Of a stretch of 64,000 nt of DNA, positions 11,578-23,206 are shown piece after piece. The notes beneath the pieces are model-generated. The model ran no database searches and had not been told where the DNA came from. It was given only the letters and a program-made list of their open reading frames with translations. A program made the translations under genes and the position numbers. Within the stretch, counting starts at the first letter, position 1. Every line of letters begins with the position of its first letter. Source of the DNA: Chelydra serpentina (Eukaryota > Chordata > Testudines > Chelydridae); the NCBI GenBank assembly GCA_037349315.1, contig JBAIAC010000033.1:16572001-16636000 (forward strand), given 5' to 3'.

Positions 11578-11850
11578 AGGTACATCTACACAGTAATTAA
11601 ACACCCATGGCTGGCCCAGGTCAGCTGACTCAGGCTCATGGGGCCTGCGAGGCTGTAAAATAGCTGTATAGACATTTGGGCTTAGGCTGGAGCCAGAGCT
11701 CTGGACCCGGCAAGGGCTGAGGCTCCCAAAGTCCAGGCTCCAGCCCAACTCCTAACATCTACACGACAATTTTAACCTCTCAGCCTGAGCCCCGCAAGCC
11801 TGAGTCGGCTCTGCCACGGTTCTTTTATTCCAGTGTACACGTACCCTGAA
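11578..11850. repeat. TIR-type MITE (GTACATCTACAC family)
   Basis: Begins AAGGTACATCTACACAGTAA and ends CAGTGTACACGTACCCT, which form inverted termini. The interior has CAGGTCAGCTGACTCAGGCT and GGCTGGAGCC words that recur at 16984-17262, so the two are related copies in this window. Confidence 0.7.
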
Positions 11851-13080
11851 AAGAGGAAAGTTGCCTTCTGCCTCTGGTTTGTAGGTGTCTAATAAATGTG
11901 AAGCTCCCTCAGGCTGATTAAAAGGAAAATGTCTTTTTTTCCCCCCTTCACACTCACCTCAGTTTTCTCCATATATCTACTCTCCCATTTCCCAGTTCAA
12001 AATGTTTGAGTCCTCTTTAGCATAGCAGTAACAGAGTAAAATTGGCATGATTCTTGATTAATGAACATAGACAATGGATTTAAAACCATAGTAGGCAGAG
12101 GTGAAAAAGACCTAATAAAATAGAACAAGGACAGGGTATAATCCCCAATAGGGGATTTAAAAAATAATAAACTAAAATCAGCCTCACTCCCTGAAGATAC
12201 CCTTTATGTTGCGACTGCAAACTATTCTTGCTGCCTTTAAAACTATATGCTTTCACGTCTCTCCACTAGAGATAAGCACATTCAGGACAGTCACTTGGGA
12301 CAGTTCCTCAAAGTACACAGGGCTTCTAATGGGAATGAGACTTAACATAAATACACAGGAATTTAGCATAGCCTCTGTGTCTTGGGATAGGAATTACTTT
12401 AGGCTTGTACCAAATATTAGGTAACCTATGTGGTGTCAGAGGTTCAGTAGTGCAGTGGAGGGATCATACTTGGTATTACAGCTATGTATGTAGAATACCC
12501 AAACCATGAAGTATGGCGTTCCTTAGATTAGTGTGTGGGCAAATTATTGTGAATTAATTAAGAGGTCCATTACTGCGGCAAAGAATTTGACTTCTGTGGG
12601 ACTCTGTGAGTGTAAAAATGAGCTTACACGATTCACTTAGCAGGAACGCATCCTTAGGCCTTTTGTAGACATACAGTTTGAGTGCTGGTTTTAAAGAAAT
12701 CAATTAAAAACCAGTGTAGTTAAATTGGGAAACCTCCCCCCACCCCAGTATTTACACATGTACCCACACACACTTAACCTAAGTACAATTAATAATAGAG
12801 ACTCAATCTGCAGTAAGAATGGCCACACCGGGGCTGTTTTGATTTTAACTGAATTGTCTCCTAAACTGATTTGTTAAATTGAGGCTTGAGCCATGTATAG
12901 ATTAGTTTAGATTGTAAAATACTTGAGCCATGGCAGACCTGTCTTTTATGTGTTTTCTGTGAACTGTCTAGCACACTTGTGAGCAGTATAAAACAGTAAT
13001 TTGTTGTCCCTGGGGGACAAAAGTAAATGTTCTATAGTAGGGTATTTTGAAAATGCACAATGAAGTCTTGAGATCTTACT
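11851..13080. other. intron 1, nothing recognised
   Basis: AT-rich intronic DNA with a CA-rich patch near 12760. No exon or identifiable repeat. Confidence 0.35.
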
Positions 13081-13370
13081 ATGGTACTCTGCTGTGAAAG
13101 GGACACTGTCAACTTGAAATTAGAATTGGAAAATGTATAGAGAGAGGCAACAAAAATGAATAGGGGTATGGAACATCTTCCATATGAGGAGAGATTAAAA
13201 AGAGTGGGTCTCTTCAGTTTAGAAAAGAGTCAACTAAGCCAAGATATGACAGAGATCTATAAAATCATGAATGCTGTGAAGAAAGTGAATGAGAAATTGT
13301 TATTTACGCCATCACATAACACAAGAACCAGGGGTCACCCAATGAAAGTAATAGGTAGCAGGCTTAAAAC

Positions 13371-14526
13371 CAGGGTGGATAAAATTCAATTATTTAAAAA
13401 AAAATCAGATTTTTTTTATTTAAATCGGACTTCTTGATAAAATGCTTTTTGAGGAAAAAACCTGTCTAAAGATAGTTTTAATTAAGATACATTATAGCTC
13501 AGAGATGTCTCCTCATGGAATAGGGATTATAAATTCTAATTCTATAGTATGAGATAATATATTCATGTAATGTTTAAGAACAGTTTTGTAAATGAGTTCC
13601 AATAGTTCATGGATTAGGGACCCAATTTTATGGGGTTCCAGAGGCTTCTGTATAGATTATTTAGGTTAATCTTTCTATCTACCCAATGGGACTCAATGCT
13701 CAGTCTAGAAGATACCATCAGAGATGCTTAGTTTTGCAGTTCTCAAGATGTGGATTTGTGTCTCCAGAGATAACATGCTTGTTAATAACAAAAGTTTTAA
13801 AATAAATAAATAATATATATAGGCAAGAAATAACAGACCTCAACTCTATTGTCCCTCTGCAAATTTGTGTACACAGAGTCAATCCTTTACCTCTCTCTAA
13901 AAGTGAAAAGTTTCAAAAAGTTCAATAAATAGCAGATTGTTGGGGGCAGAATAGATCTGGACAAGAAGAAGAAGTCGTCTGGAGATAAATGTGAGATGGG
14001 AGGGACAGGCAGTAGAAACAAAAGTGAAACTGTTTGAGCAGCATATTCCAGAAGTCTTGAGGTCTTTCTGAGTGTAGCCTTCATTGATTTGAGATCTACC
14101 ATACCAGTCTCTCACTAGAAGGGAAAACCTATAATGGCAGCAGGCCGTAAAAGAGACCTAGTTTGGGAATATTTTAATGAAGTTCCTCTACCTGTGGGTA
14201 AAACAGGTATGCGTGCAAAATGCAAACAGTGCAACAAAGAAATACAAGGTCCGGTTGCCCAAATGAAACAACATCATGAGAAGTGTTTCTTCTCAGGAGG
14301 AAGTTGCATTGAAGATGATGAAAGGAACATACTTTAAAAATGTATAGTATGTACCTTCTAAAAATGAAACCTACATCTATCTCTGAGTTGTGAAGAATAT
14401 GTATTAAGTTTATAACAACCAACAAGAATTCACTTTTATGTAGAAATCGATGATTAAATCGAGTTTTCCTGACTAGTGATTTAAATCATGATTTAAATCA
14501 AATTGATTTAAGCAGGGAGGATTTGA
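13371..14526 (+). mobile_element. hAT transposon, internally deleted, copy 1
   Basis: Inserted into a CR1 copy with near-identical 8-bp flanks CTTAAAAC (13363-13370) and TTTAAAAC (14527-14534). The left end is CAGGGTGGATAAAATTCAAT, followed by A/T-rich GATTTAAATC words at both ends. It is clearly homologous to 37927-39023 along its left ~680 bp and its right ~150 bp. It keeps the transposase start (BED finger) but has lost most of the transposase. The right terminus reads GCAGGGAGGATTTGATTTAA instead of the expected inverted CCACCCTG. Confidence 0.85.
14134..14337 (+). pseudogene. hAT transposase N-terminus with BED zinc finger
   Basis: A 67-residue open frame inside the hAT element. It starts MAAGRKRDLVWEYFNEVPLP and contains KCKQCNKEIQG then MKQHHEKC. 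The spacing C-x2-C ... H-x4-C and the upstream VW-x-YF aromatic pair are those of BED-type zinc fingers, which bind DNA at the start of hAT transposases. The frame ends soon after the finger, and the sequence that follows matches the 3' part of the sister copy at 38865. The catalytic DDE/RNase H region and the dimerisation domain are deleted, so the copy cannot transpose by itself. Expression is unlikely, although a solo BED domain could in principle act as a repressor. Confidence 0.8.
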
Positions 14527-14882
14527 TTTAAAACAAACATAAGGAAGTACTTCTTCACACAATGCACAGTCAACCTGTGCAACTTGTTGCCAAGGGAGGT
14601 TGTGAAGGCCAATAGTATAACATAGTTCAAAAAATATTTAGATAAGTTCATGGAGAATATCTCCCTCAATGTCTATTAGCCAAGATGGTCCGGGATGCAA
14701 CCCCATGCTCTGGGGTTCCTAAGCCTCTAACTGACAAAAGCTTGGATTTGATGACGGGATGGATCACTCAGTCACCCTGTTCTGTTCATTCCTGCTGAAG
14801 CACCTGGCATTGGCCACTGTTGGAAGACAGGATTACTGGCCTAGATGGACCACTGGTCTGACCCAGTATGGACATTCTTATG

Positions 14883-16071
14883 AAATCTAGTCAATTTAAA
14901 CAAAAAATGAGTTAAAATGGTTTGTGTACTACACCTGAATCACCCAGCCAATTTTTGTGGTTTTACAATCGCATTTTCCTGTTGTTAATATGGTAAAGGG
15001 ACTCAACCCTACATGGAGATATATGATTTAGGTTGTGTTCAGGGTGAATGCACTGTCATTTTTCTATGGAAAGGAGGTGGCCTCTCCCCTCCAGGGGAGG
15101 GGAACTGACATTTGGGGGAGAAGAGGGCCAGAGGCAGGCAGTGGGGAGCCCGAGAGGGTTAAACGGAGAGAAACGGAGAGTCTGTGAGTAAATGGAGAGA
15201 AAGAGGGTGAGGGCGAGAGGGCAGCCAAAGGGGTGGAGGGAAACCAGAACTGAGAGAAACCAAGAGTGAGTGGACGAACAGACTGAGGTTGAGCAGAACA
15301 GCCAGATGTGCAGAAGAGGGTCTCTTTGGTTTAAAGCTGGTTAAGTCAGTGCATGTTTGATGTTGTGTTCTTGAGTGTCTGTTCCTGTTTGTTCTTGATC
15401 ATTGGCTTCAGTTGCCTCCTATCTTTGATTCATGTTGTTTCAGAGATCTGGGGCAGGAGAACCAAAGGTCCTTCAGATCCCGTGGGTCTGGTCTAACGTG
15501 CATCCCTGTAGGCAAGCATCAGTGGAGTCAAGTCCATCTCTTCAGGAAGCCACGAGAAGTGCTTGAGGCTCAAAAACTGGCTTAGGCATTAGATATTGGG
15601 AAAGATATTTAGGAAAAGGGGGACCTTAAAGTAAAATAATTAATAATTAACAATGACCTATAAGATAATAGCCTGTGCATACAGAGATGGATATAGATAT
15701 ATTTCTTTATTTAGAGGGTTATATTTAGTTAGGTAAACTTAGTAGTAAGTTATTGTGTGTGTGTTTGTATTCAAATTATTCTAAGTCTTTTTTATTATAT
15801 ATATCCTTCATCTATTTAATGTTGTTGTAGGTAGGTGGAATCTAGTTCTGTTTGTTCTGGTTTAAGTAAAATCCCTGTTATAGGTTGGTTTGTTTTTTGG
15901 ACAACCAGTTGTATTATTTTGGTTACCATTAAATAACCTTTTATCACGATGTAACATCTCCCTCTCCCCCCAGCTCTCACCTGTTAAGTAAATTATACCA
16001 TCACTGTGATGGACTATTACTAAATCTTGTTTGATGGTTTTGGGACTGGGTGACCCTCAGATATATTTCAA
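14883..16071. other. intron 1; purine-rich block, rest unassigned
   Basis: 15085-15310 is strongly purine-rich on the + strand (repeated GGAGAGAAA and GAGAGAAACC words), followed by AT-rich sequence with GT and TA runs. It resembles the leader/LTR composition of an old endogenous retroelement, but no LTR pair, primer-binding site or coding motif could be shown. Confidence 0.3.
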
Positions 16072-16079
16072 ATTATAAC

Positions 16080-16278
16080 CACTGTTCCCTCTAAGCTGTG
16101 TGCGTGTGCACACAGATCCTAAACCCCGCGCACATGGCGAAACACCACGCGCACAGAAATTTACACAGAAGCACAACAATTTGCATAGAAGCAATTTTTT
16201 GCGCACACGGCCTGTCACAAATTTGCACAGAAGAAATTTTTTGCGCACACGGCCTGTCAAAAATTAGAGGGAACATTG
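16080..16278. mobile_element. hAT MITE, 199 bp (TGTTCCCTCTAA family)
   Basis: Inverted ends CACTGTTCCCTCTAAG and TTAGAGGGAACATTG, with a perfect 8-bp TSD ATTATAAC (16072-16079 and 16279-16286). The interior has two tandem copies of a unit of about 40 bp containing GCGCACACGGCCTGTCA. The same family occurs at 49316-50727. Confidence 0.95.
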
Positions 16279-16735
16279 ATTATAACATAAATAACCCTAC
16301 TCTGAGAGTTCTGTTTACGCTATTTTAAATCTTTTTCCTGATGCTGTGTGAAAAACCAGTGTCGGTATTAGTCCGTAATTCATATTTCAAACAGTGTAGA
16401 GTTATCATTCAGAGAGAACTAGAAGAATTACATGAACTTTCTGTTTAAACTCATTTACAAGCCAGACAGCAAGGGGGATTCAGGTAGACACTTCCAGTCA
16501 AGACCACTGACTTGCAAAAGCATGATCATTTGGTGAGAGCAAAAGACATCCAAGCCCTTGAAGTGCTGAATACTTTCTTGAGTAATATGAAAAGTGGATT
16601 TGAGAACCAACCTTCAAGAGCACTCTTGATTTATGAAAGGTGTACAGAAAAACAGTAATTCAGTTCAGTGATGACATTGGTGAATGACGTAGGGAAACAT
16701 GAGAGACAGACTGTTAACTTGCTGCGTCCACAGGT

Positions 16736-16983
16736 TTGGCCCATTGTGGCTCCCACTGGCCGCGGTTCTCTGCTCCAGGCCAATGGGGACTGCGGGAAGC
16801 GGCGTGGGCCGAGGGATGTGCTGACTGCTGCTTCCCGCAGTCCTCATTGGCCTGGAGCGGCGAACCGCAGCCAGTGGGAGCCGCGATCGGCCGAACCCGC
16901 GAACGCGGCAGGTAAACAAATCGGCTCAGCGTGCCATGGGGCTTACCCTGGCGGGCCACGTGCCAAAGGTTGTCGATCCCTAA
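16736..16983. repeat. GC-rich foldback element (MITE), left end lost
   Basis: Arms 16748-16801 and 16830-16882 are near-perfect inverted repeats of about 53 bp (GGCTCCCACTGGCCGCGG against CCAGTGGGAGCC) around a loop of about 28 nt. The right end CCAAAGGTTGTCGATCCCT fits the inverted end of the hAT family whose complete copy is at 45814-46125 (GGGTCGGCAACCTTT). Confidence 0.7.
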
Positions 16984-17262
16984 TCTACACAGAGATAATA
17001 GATCTGTGTCATGGCTGCGGCTGGCCTGGATCAGCTGACTTGGGCTCAGGCTGCAGGGTTTAAAAATGGAGGTGTAGACATTCAGTCTCGGGCTGGAGCC
17101 CAGGCTCTGGGACCCTCCACCCTCGCAGGTTCCTAGAGGTCAGGCTCTAGCTCAAGTGCAAACATCTTACACAGTGATTTTTTCAGCTCTTCAGCCTGCG
17201 AGCCCAAGCAACTGGCCCAGACCAGCCAGGGTTCTTTTATTCCCTGTGTAGACGTACCCTAA
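16984..17262. repeat. TIR-type MITE, second copy of the 11578 family
   Basis: Shares GATCAGCTGACTTGGGCTCA, GAGGTGTAGACATTCAG, GCTGGAGCCCAGGCTCTGG and the right end TGTGTAGACGTACCCT with 11578-11850. Confidence 0.7.
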
Positions 17263-20036
17263 GAACCAATAAGGGCAAGCTGGGTTTTACATCAGTTGAG
17301 CTAAGGAAGGTTTATGCTTGCTTGAAGTAGAGGGCAAGTGAGCACACTTTTTGTCATGGATGTAAAACTCATTTGAGTTCATCTCCCATCAACAGAAAAA
17401 AACATTTTCAGTGTTGGATGTCAGCGTTGCCCCTGGTGTTTTTAGAAATTTTCTTTGTGCCAAATTTGTGAATAGCTATAAAACTTCACAGAAAATTAGT
17501 TTTTACATATGGAAATTTACAAAGCAGGTTAGAATTGTCTTCTGCTCCTTTTCTTTTAAAAGCTGAAATGAAGAGCTTACATTGGTAATTGTTTTTTGTC
17601 CCCCTTCTTCTACCCTTCCTTTTTTTCTTCCTTTTTTGTATGATTGAGACACTTCCTTATCTGTACAGTTACTTGTATACATCTTCACAATCACATAACA
17701 AGAAAACTGTTTTTTTACGTTGGGGACTGTGCTTTTATAAAATCTGTGTGTTTGTGTTGTTTGTAACCACCCATGACCAAGTTATTAATAAAGGCGGAGA
17801 AAAAGATATTCTAAGATAGAACCTTTGTTTTCTCAGAGCATTTAGTGTTGCCTTTTTAGGACTTCTTGTTTCTCTTTCTTCCCTTTCCAGAGTCTCCCAC
17901 CTTTGAAGTAGCTAGTGCTGCTGACCTCGGGTCCAATCCAGTTTCTATTAAAGTAAATTAAAAGACTCCCATTGATTTCAGTGGAAGTTATATTGGGTCT
18001 TTCCGTAGATAGCTTCAGTTTTAGATCATGTGAGTCTGCACGCAGTGTTTGACCTTAAACTCTGCCAGCTTCTCCTTGGAGCTTCTCAGCTTTGGGTTTT
18101 GCAATCAGTAACCCGAAATGCCTTTACTTCTAGTGGTATTTGGGAAACTGCATAGTAAAGGCAGTAACTTGTTTGTTTCAATTCAGTTATTTGTTTTAGT
18201 GCATATTTTGTTACTTGGCTCTTTTCATTGTGTGCACCTACCTCATTTGTCTTTGTGGAATGAGGTGTCCTGATTTGCTTTGGGTCCAGAACTCTTTGCT
18301 TGTTGAAATTTCACCCTGTATGTAGTATTTGTAAAAATAATTTCCCAAGATCAATAAAAATGTTTTTATGAATTAAAAAAAGAAACATCAGACCCTTATC
18401 CTGTATTGATAATTGCATGGAGCAGACCTTGGTACTTCAAGAACCCCATTGTTTCAGTGGGGTCAGTGCTGGCTCTGGGTCTGCCACTACAGTTGTCTGG
18501 GCAGGGCCTTAGTTAAAATAAACAAAGATCTCCTTGCAATTTTTCCAACCCAAACACAACACTATGCTACTGTACTGAGACTATGAATGTGAAAATGACT
18601 AGAAACTGTCTAGTTATTATATTTTAATGGTTCGAGATAAGGCAAATGTAAAATAGCAAACAAATGGCATAATAGTGAAAGGTGATTTGAAAATTTGCTC
18701 ACTTTAAAAAAAAATGTGATGAAATTTTGTTTGCTTTAAGCCCGGAGAAATTTTTTTAGCTGGCTAAATTAAAAAGACATTCATTTTGCTGCTGTGAATC
18801 ACTGTATGTTGTTTAGGAGTGTTCTAAAAATTAAACAACCACCAATTGTCCTCAGGAAAAAAAAGTTTTCTAAGAGGGTTGTACTGCTGAATAATAGAGT
18901 GGTGGTAGTCATTCATTTTGACATACAAATTGTGCAGTGTGCTTCTTGGACCAGGAAGAGAGAGATACTTGGTATTCATGCTCGTTTCAGTGTAGTATCA
19001 CTGCAGCTCTGAATAGTAAGATTATTAGGGAGATTAAAAATATACTATTGCTGTTGATTTTAGCAGATACATGTGTAAGATGGCCAGGTGTCTTTTATTG
19101 TGTATTTGCTAAACATATCTTATGTTCTTGTCTTCTTGCCAAAAATTAATTGCAAACAGAAGAGGAAATATTTTAGCTTCATTTCTGCGTAAGAGACTGC
19201 TGTATTATTAAAATAGAAGTAATAAAAACATTATGGTAAGTGCTATGCAAAATTCTGAGCAGTCGACTTTATTGCTGTTGTCTTCAAAATAAAGGCACTT
19301 AGTATAGCATTACCTGTTGTATGTCAATGTATGGTTATGCCCTAAACAATTCATTTATTATGCATTCTCTTGTAATCTTTTTCTATGGTTGGATGTTACA
19401 TTTGTGGCCAATTAAACTGAAAAAGTCTCAGCTTTCTGTAAACAATTTATAACTATTATATATTTCAGCACTTTACCATTCTTGTTAATAGAAAATTTGA
19501 AGGCCTCCAAGCAAGAGGAGGGTTTTTTTTATTAGTGTATGTGTAAGTATGAAGTTGCATCCTGTGCTCGAAGACCAGAAAGAGTATTAAACCAAGAAAT
19601 CTTAAGTCCGAACTGTTCATTTTAACACTGAGTTTGTTCCAGGGAGGAAATGACATCATCATGGGCAGGGCTCTGTGCGGTCTGGGAGGTAGCAATCCGT
19701 TTGTGAAAGCTTCTTCTCATTCCACAAATAGGCTTTGAGAGGATGTATTATGCAAGCCTAATGCAAACTGAAGAACTATAGCATCATTGGAAGCTGCTTT
19801 TTTTTAAAAGCAGCTCTGTAGTGAAAAGGAAATTATTCATTGCTGCTTCAGACCTAATCTTGGGGGAGAGTAAATTTTCTTTGTCACATTTGGGGATTAA
19901 GCATGAAGCCCCTATTAATTAGTGTTGTTTATCTAATTCCTCATCCATAGTATTAAAAAAATTACCCTTTAATAGTATTAGTGGAGTGCGGTGGGTTCCA
20001 TTCCCCCCAAGCATCACCAGAAATCCTTGCAAAATA
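17263..20036. other. intron 1, mostly unique, one short palindromic repeat
   Basis: 17930-18000 (ACTCCCATTGATTTCAGTGG) is a short copy of a common amniote palindromic repeat, also seen at 21467, 35397, 42985 and 63418. The rest is AT-rich sequence with no exon or element I can name. Confidence 0.35.
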
Positions 20037-20086
20037 ATATCTGTCTCTAAGGTGCCACAAGGATTCCTTGTTGTTTTTAATGTCTG
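20037..20086 (+). repeat. fragment of the TCTCTAAGGTGCCACAAG repeat
   Basis: CTGTCTCTAAGGTGCCACAA followed by a T-rich run corresponds to the middle of the element at 30093-30221. Only the 3' half is kept. Confidence 0.7.
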
Positions 20087-21466
20087 TGTATTTAGCTGTC
20101 ACAAGTTATCATGTGTGTTTCTGCTGCCGTGACTCTGTAATGCGCACCAGATGGGATTAGATAATTAGTATTTTTTTAGCTAGATAAATCATAGCTTTTC
20201 TAGTTGACGAGTTACTGGGCCCCACACAAGTAAGTGTGAATAAGAGTCAGTACTGCTCCTTCTACCACAAAATGCTCCATGTTAAGGGGTGAGGCATGGG
20301 GGAAGCAAATCAGGCAAACCTACCTGGTTTTCAGGGTCTCCTCAGGAGGACTGCAAATCTCTAACAGTGGCCATGTGTCTTACTAATATCATCCGTCTCC
20401 ATGTATATCTCTAATGCGCCATTGAATCGCTTTTGCTATTAAAAATTACACACTGAACTGCTTGTATCCAAGCAGTGGTTCACAATATGAAAACAGTATT
20501 CCCATATGTGGTGATCTGGTTCCTTAAATATATTTCACCAGCTTTGTGTTAGTACAGTTGACTTCCACAAAGTCAAAGATGACAGTAATGTTGTATGTAG
20601 ACAGAATGATTTTCCCTGTGTGTGGGAAATTGTGCATAACTGGCAATTGTATCCTGTAAAGAAAAGGCTACCCCACAGGGATGGCTATCCCCTATGGCTG
20701 TTAGATTTTTATTTATTTATTTGCTATGGTAGCTTCTTCAGTGGACGTAAGAGGTGCCAGTCATTTAATAACTGTTTTAAAGGGACAGTGAGGGAACTTA
20801 GTTTAGTGTGTGTGCTCTTTTTAATTTGCAAAACCTAATGTTAATAGAACTGTTTGTACCCTTACTTATGTCCTGAACACTAGAACCTAACAGGAACATA
20901 GGCATGTGTATAGGCAGTTCACTTTGAGAAGCAAAATCTGGCCAAGCAGGTGCTCTGGCTGGTCTGCTATTGGTGTAGTCAGGAGATGTATGTTTCATAC
21001 AGAAGTCATGGATTCTGGGGTGTATTTTGTTCCTGCCCAGCCCTTGAGTTTTGGTATCTTGGGACTCTTTCCCATGGGTGAACGGAGGTAACAGCAGTAT
21101 TTGAACCAGTTTCATTGTGAACCTTGAAAACGTCCAGAAATCAGGAACTCTCCTGATTAGTTAGTGTTTTGTCTTGTGTGTGTGCTTGGGAGGGGCAGAC
21201 CATGAACTCCAGGACTTTACTTTACTTTACTTTTTTGTTGTTGTTTGCATGTTCGAAAAAAGTTGGAGGTTACCTCAGATACAGTCCCGCAAACACTCAC
21301 TGTAGGACAGTGTTTGCTACTTACTGCGAGTGATCCCCTTGGCTTTACAGCAGTAAGCAATATACCACTCTGTTTGTAGGATTGGACAACTTTTCTATCA
21401 CTTCTACTGGTTTCACATTGGAGCTGCACCCAATATGGAAGTTGGCGTGTTTGGATTCTTAGGGCT
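20087..21466. other. intron 1, nothing recognised
   Basis: No supported exon or repeat, except a short TTTAC microsatellite at 21218-21235. Confidence 0.35.
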
Positions 21467-21629
21467 TGATCGTATGCTCATTGAAGTTAATAGAAAAGCT
21501 CTCATTGACTTTAACAGTACAGGACTGGCACCTTAATACGTACTGTTGCAGTCATTGGGCTCAGGGCTGTGTGATCTCCAGCTATTTGAAAATACACCTT
21601 ATTCTCAGAGTATTGTTTGGCATTGCTTA

Positions 21630-21752
21630 GGCCCGTATCTTGCAAAGTCTTAAACACATGCTTAACTTTATTCACTGTGAGTACTTGTGTTGACCTCAGT
21701 GGAAGTAATTACAGCATGTAAAGTTAAGCATGTGTGTAAGGATCAGGGCCTT
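21630..21752. repeat. palindromic repeat (AAGTTAAGCATGTG type)
   Basis: ACACATGCTTAACTTTATTC near the left and GTAAAGTTAAGCATGTGTGT at the right form an inverted pair around CCTCAGTGGAAGTAATTACA. A widespread old amniote MITE-like repeat ending GGATCAGGGCC. Confidence 0.7.
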
Positions 21753-22672
21753 AATTTGTATTTTGTTTAATTTTAGGGGGATAACTTTACGGTCCTCATT
21801 TCCCCAGCATAATTTACATGGGAAACAAATGAAAATGCATCCTAGGGTGTTTCCTTGATAAATCCTTAATGGCGAGTAGCATGTGTGTAAATACATTGCT
21901 GCTGCTGCCAGGAAGGGCTCTGACTATTTAAAAGTGTTTAATATTTATAGCAAAACGAGTTCATTTTGGAGTGTAGTGTCCGATTTTCCAGACAGCCCAT
22001 TGTGTCACTCACATAATTAATGGGCTCAGCTACTTATAACAACACAGACCACTCTTTGAATTGCACTCTGAGTGCAGGCAGCAGCCTTGTGTGGCACACA
22101 CTGTGAATCAGGACTTTGTGAGACTGAATGGATCAATTACTTGCCAACACAAAAGCATCCAGAGCTTTTGAGCTGGTGATCTTGATTCATCTAGTTACTA
22201 CATGCTTGAGGCACAGGAGCAACCTGTCACCTGGGTTTTTTCTAAAGCCTTTCAATTGGAAAAATATCTAATCTTTGTGTGTTCTCATTTGACACCATCT
22301 TTTAGTTTTATTGCTGTTTCTTGCCATATCTGTGTGAGGAAAATGAGAGGATCAGAGATGGCCTGAGGCTCCAACAAAGCAGGTGACTGCTTAGGGTCCA
22401 GTAGTCAACAAGAGGAGTGTTTTTGTATTGTAATTGCACCAAATGGCTATCACACACACAAACATTAGGCCAGGTTTTCATATTGCCAGCAAGGTCTAAG
22501 GATTTGGCTCTTCTGTATGCCTATGGACTGCAAATCCTAAACATGAATTCCTGTTTGAGGACCCACACATCATAAAGCTGGTTCTGGAGAGGATAAATTT
22601 GGCTAATTCCTAAGGGTGGGCAGGGCAGCTAGCAGGAGCTCCAGGAACATACCATATGGTTGGCCAATGATG

Positions 22673-22783
22673 CAGGGGGATATTCTGAGGCCTAATTATT
22701 GCTTCTAAAGTGCTTTGCTACCCATGGGGGAAAAGCACTATAGAGTTGCATTGAAAACAGCCGCCATCACTAACCACTGAAAT
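22673..22783. repeat. 111-bp local duplication, copy 1 (derived)
   Basis: Matches 23096-23206 at 109 of 111 positions. It lacks the SINE body that precedes copy 2, so this is the likely daughter copy. Confidence 0.95.
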
Positions 22784-22957
22784 ACTGGCCCAAATTAAAC
22801 AGAGAAAGAAAGACAATCCAAGAGAAGTTCTGTGGTAATAGTAATCAAGTCTTGGTGCTTTGTCTACAGCTACAGCTCCTTCAAGTTTATTAGTGGAGGA
22901 AACAAGACAGTAACATAAGTCCAAAGAGCCATGTATCAATAAGAAAATGGGAGCAGT

Positions 22958-23190
22958 ATCTAGTGGTTAAATCAGGAGATTAGTAGTCAACACTCCTCCT
23001 GAATTCTGTTCTTAGCTAACTTGCTGTGTGACCTTGGGCAAGTCATTTCATCTCTCTTTCTCCTGTCTGTAAAATGGATGCAGTAATATATATCTCAGGG
23101 GGATATTCTGAGGCCTCATTATTGCTTCTAAAGTGCTTTGCTACCCTTGGGGGAAAAGCACTATAGAGTTGCATTGAAAACAGCCGCCAT
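22958..23190 (+). repeat. MIR-type SINE
   Basis: CTTGGGCAAGTCATTTCATC and TGTCTGTAAAATGGATGCAG are the MIR core. It continues into GCTTTGCTACCCTTGGGGGA and AAAAGCACTATAGAGTTGCA, the MIR tail, which is also part of duplicated copy 2. Confidence 0.85.
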
Positions 23191-23206
23191 CACTAACCAC
23201 TGAAAT
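23096..23206. repeat. 111-bp local duplication, copy 2 (parent)
   Basis: Continuous with the MIR body upstream, so this is the original site. It differs from copy 1 by two substitutions only. Confidence 0.95.

Larger units (their letters stand above)
13085..14882 (+). mobile_element. CR1 LINE 3' region, interrupted by a hAT element
   Basis: Two CR1 segments read on the same strand: 13085-13370 (GAGAGATTAAAAAGAGTGGG then CACAAGAACCAGGGGTCACC) and 14527-14882 (ACATAAGGAAGTACTTCTTC, TTGCCAAGGGAGGTTGTGAA, GCCTAGATGGACCACTGGTC). Together they form one continuous CR1 3' end that was split by the insertion at 13371-14526. The CR1 copy is therefore older than that hAT. Confidence 0.85.

Noticed and set aside
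16098..16328. A 76-codon frame with repeated FCAHGLSQI-type words
   Set aside because: The repeats are the internal tandem unit of the hAT MITE at 16080-16278.
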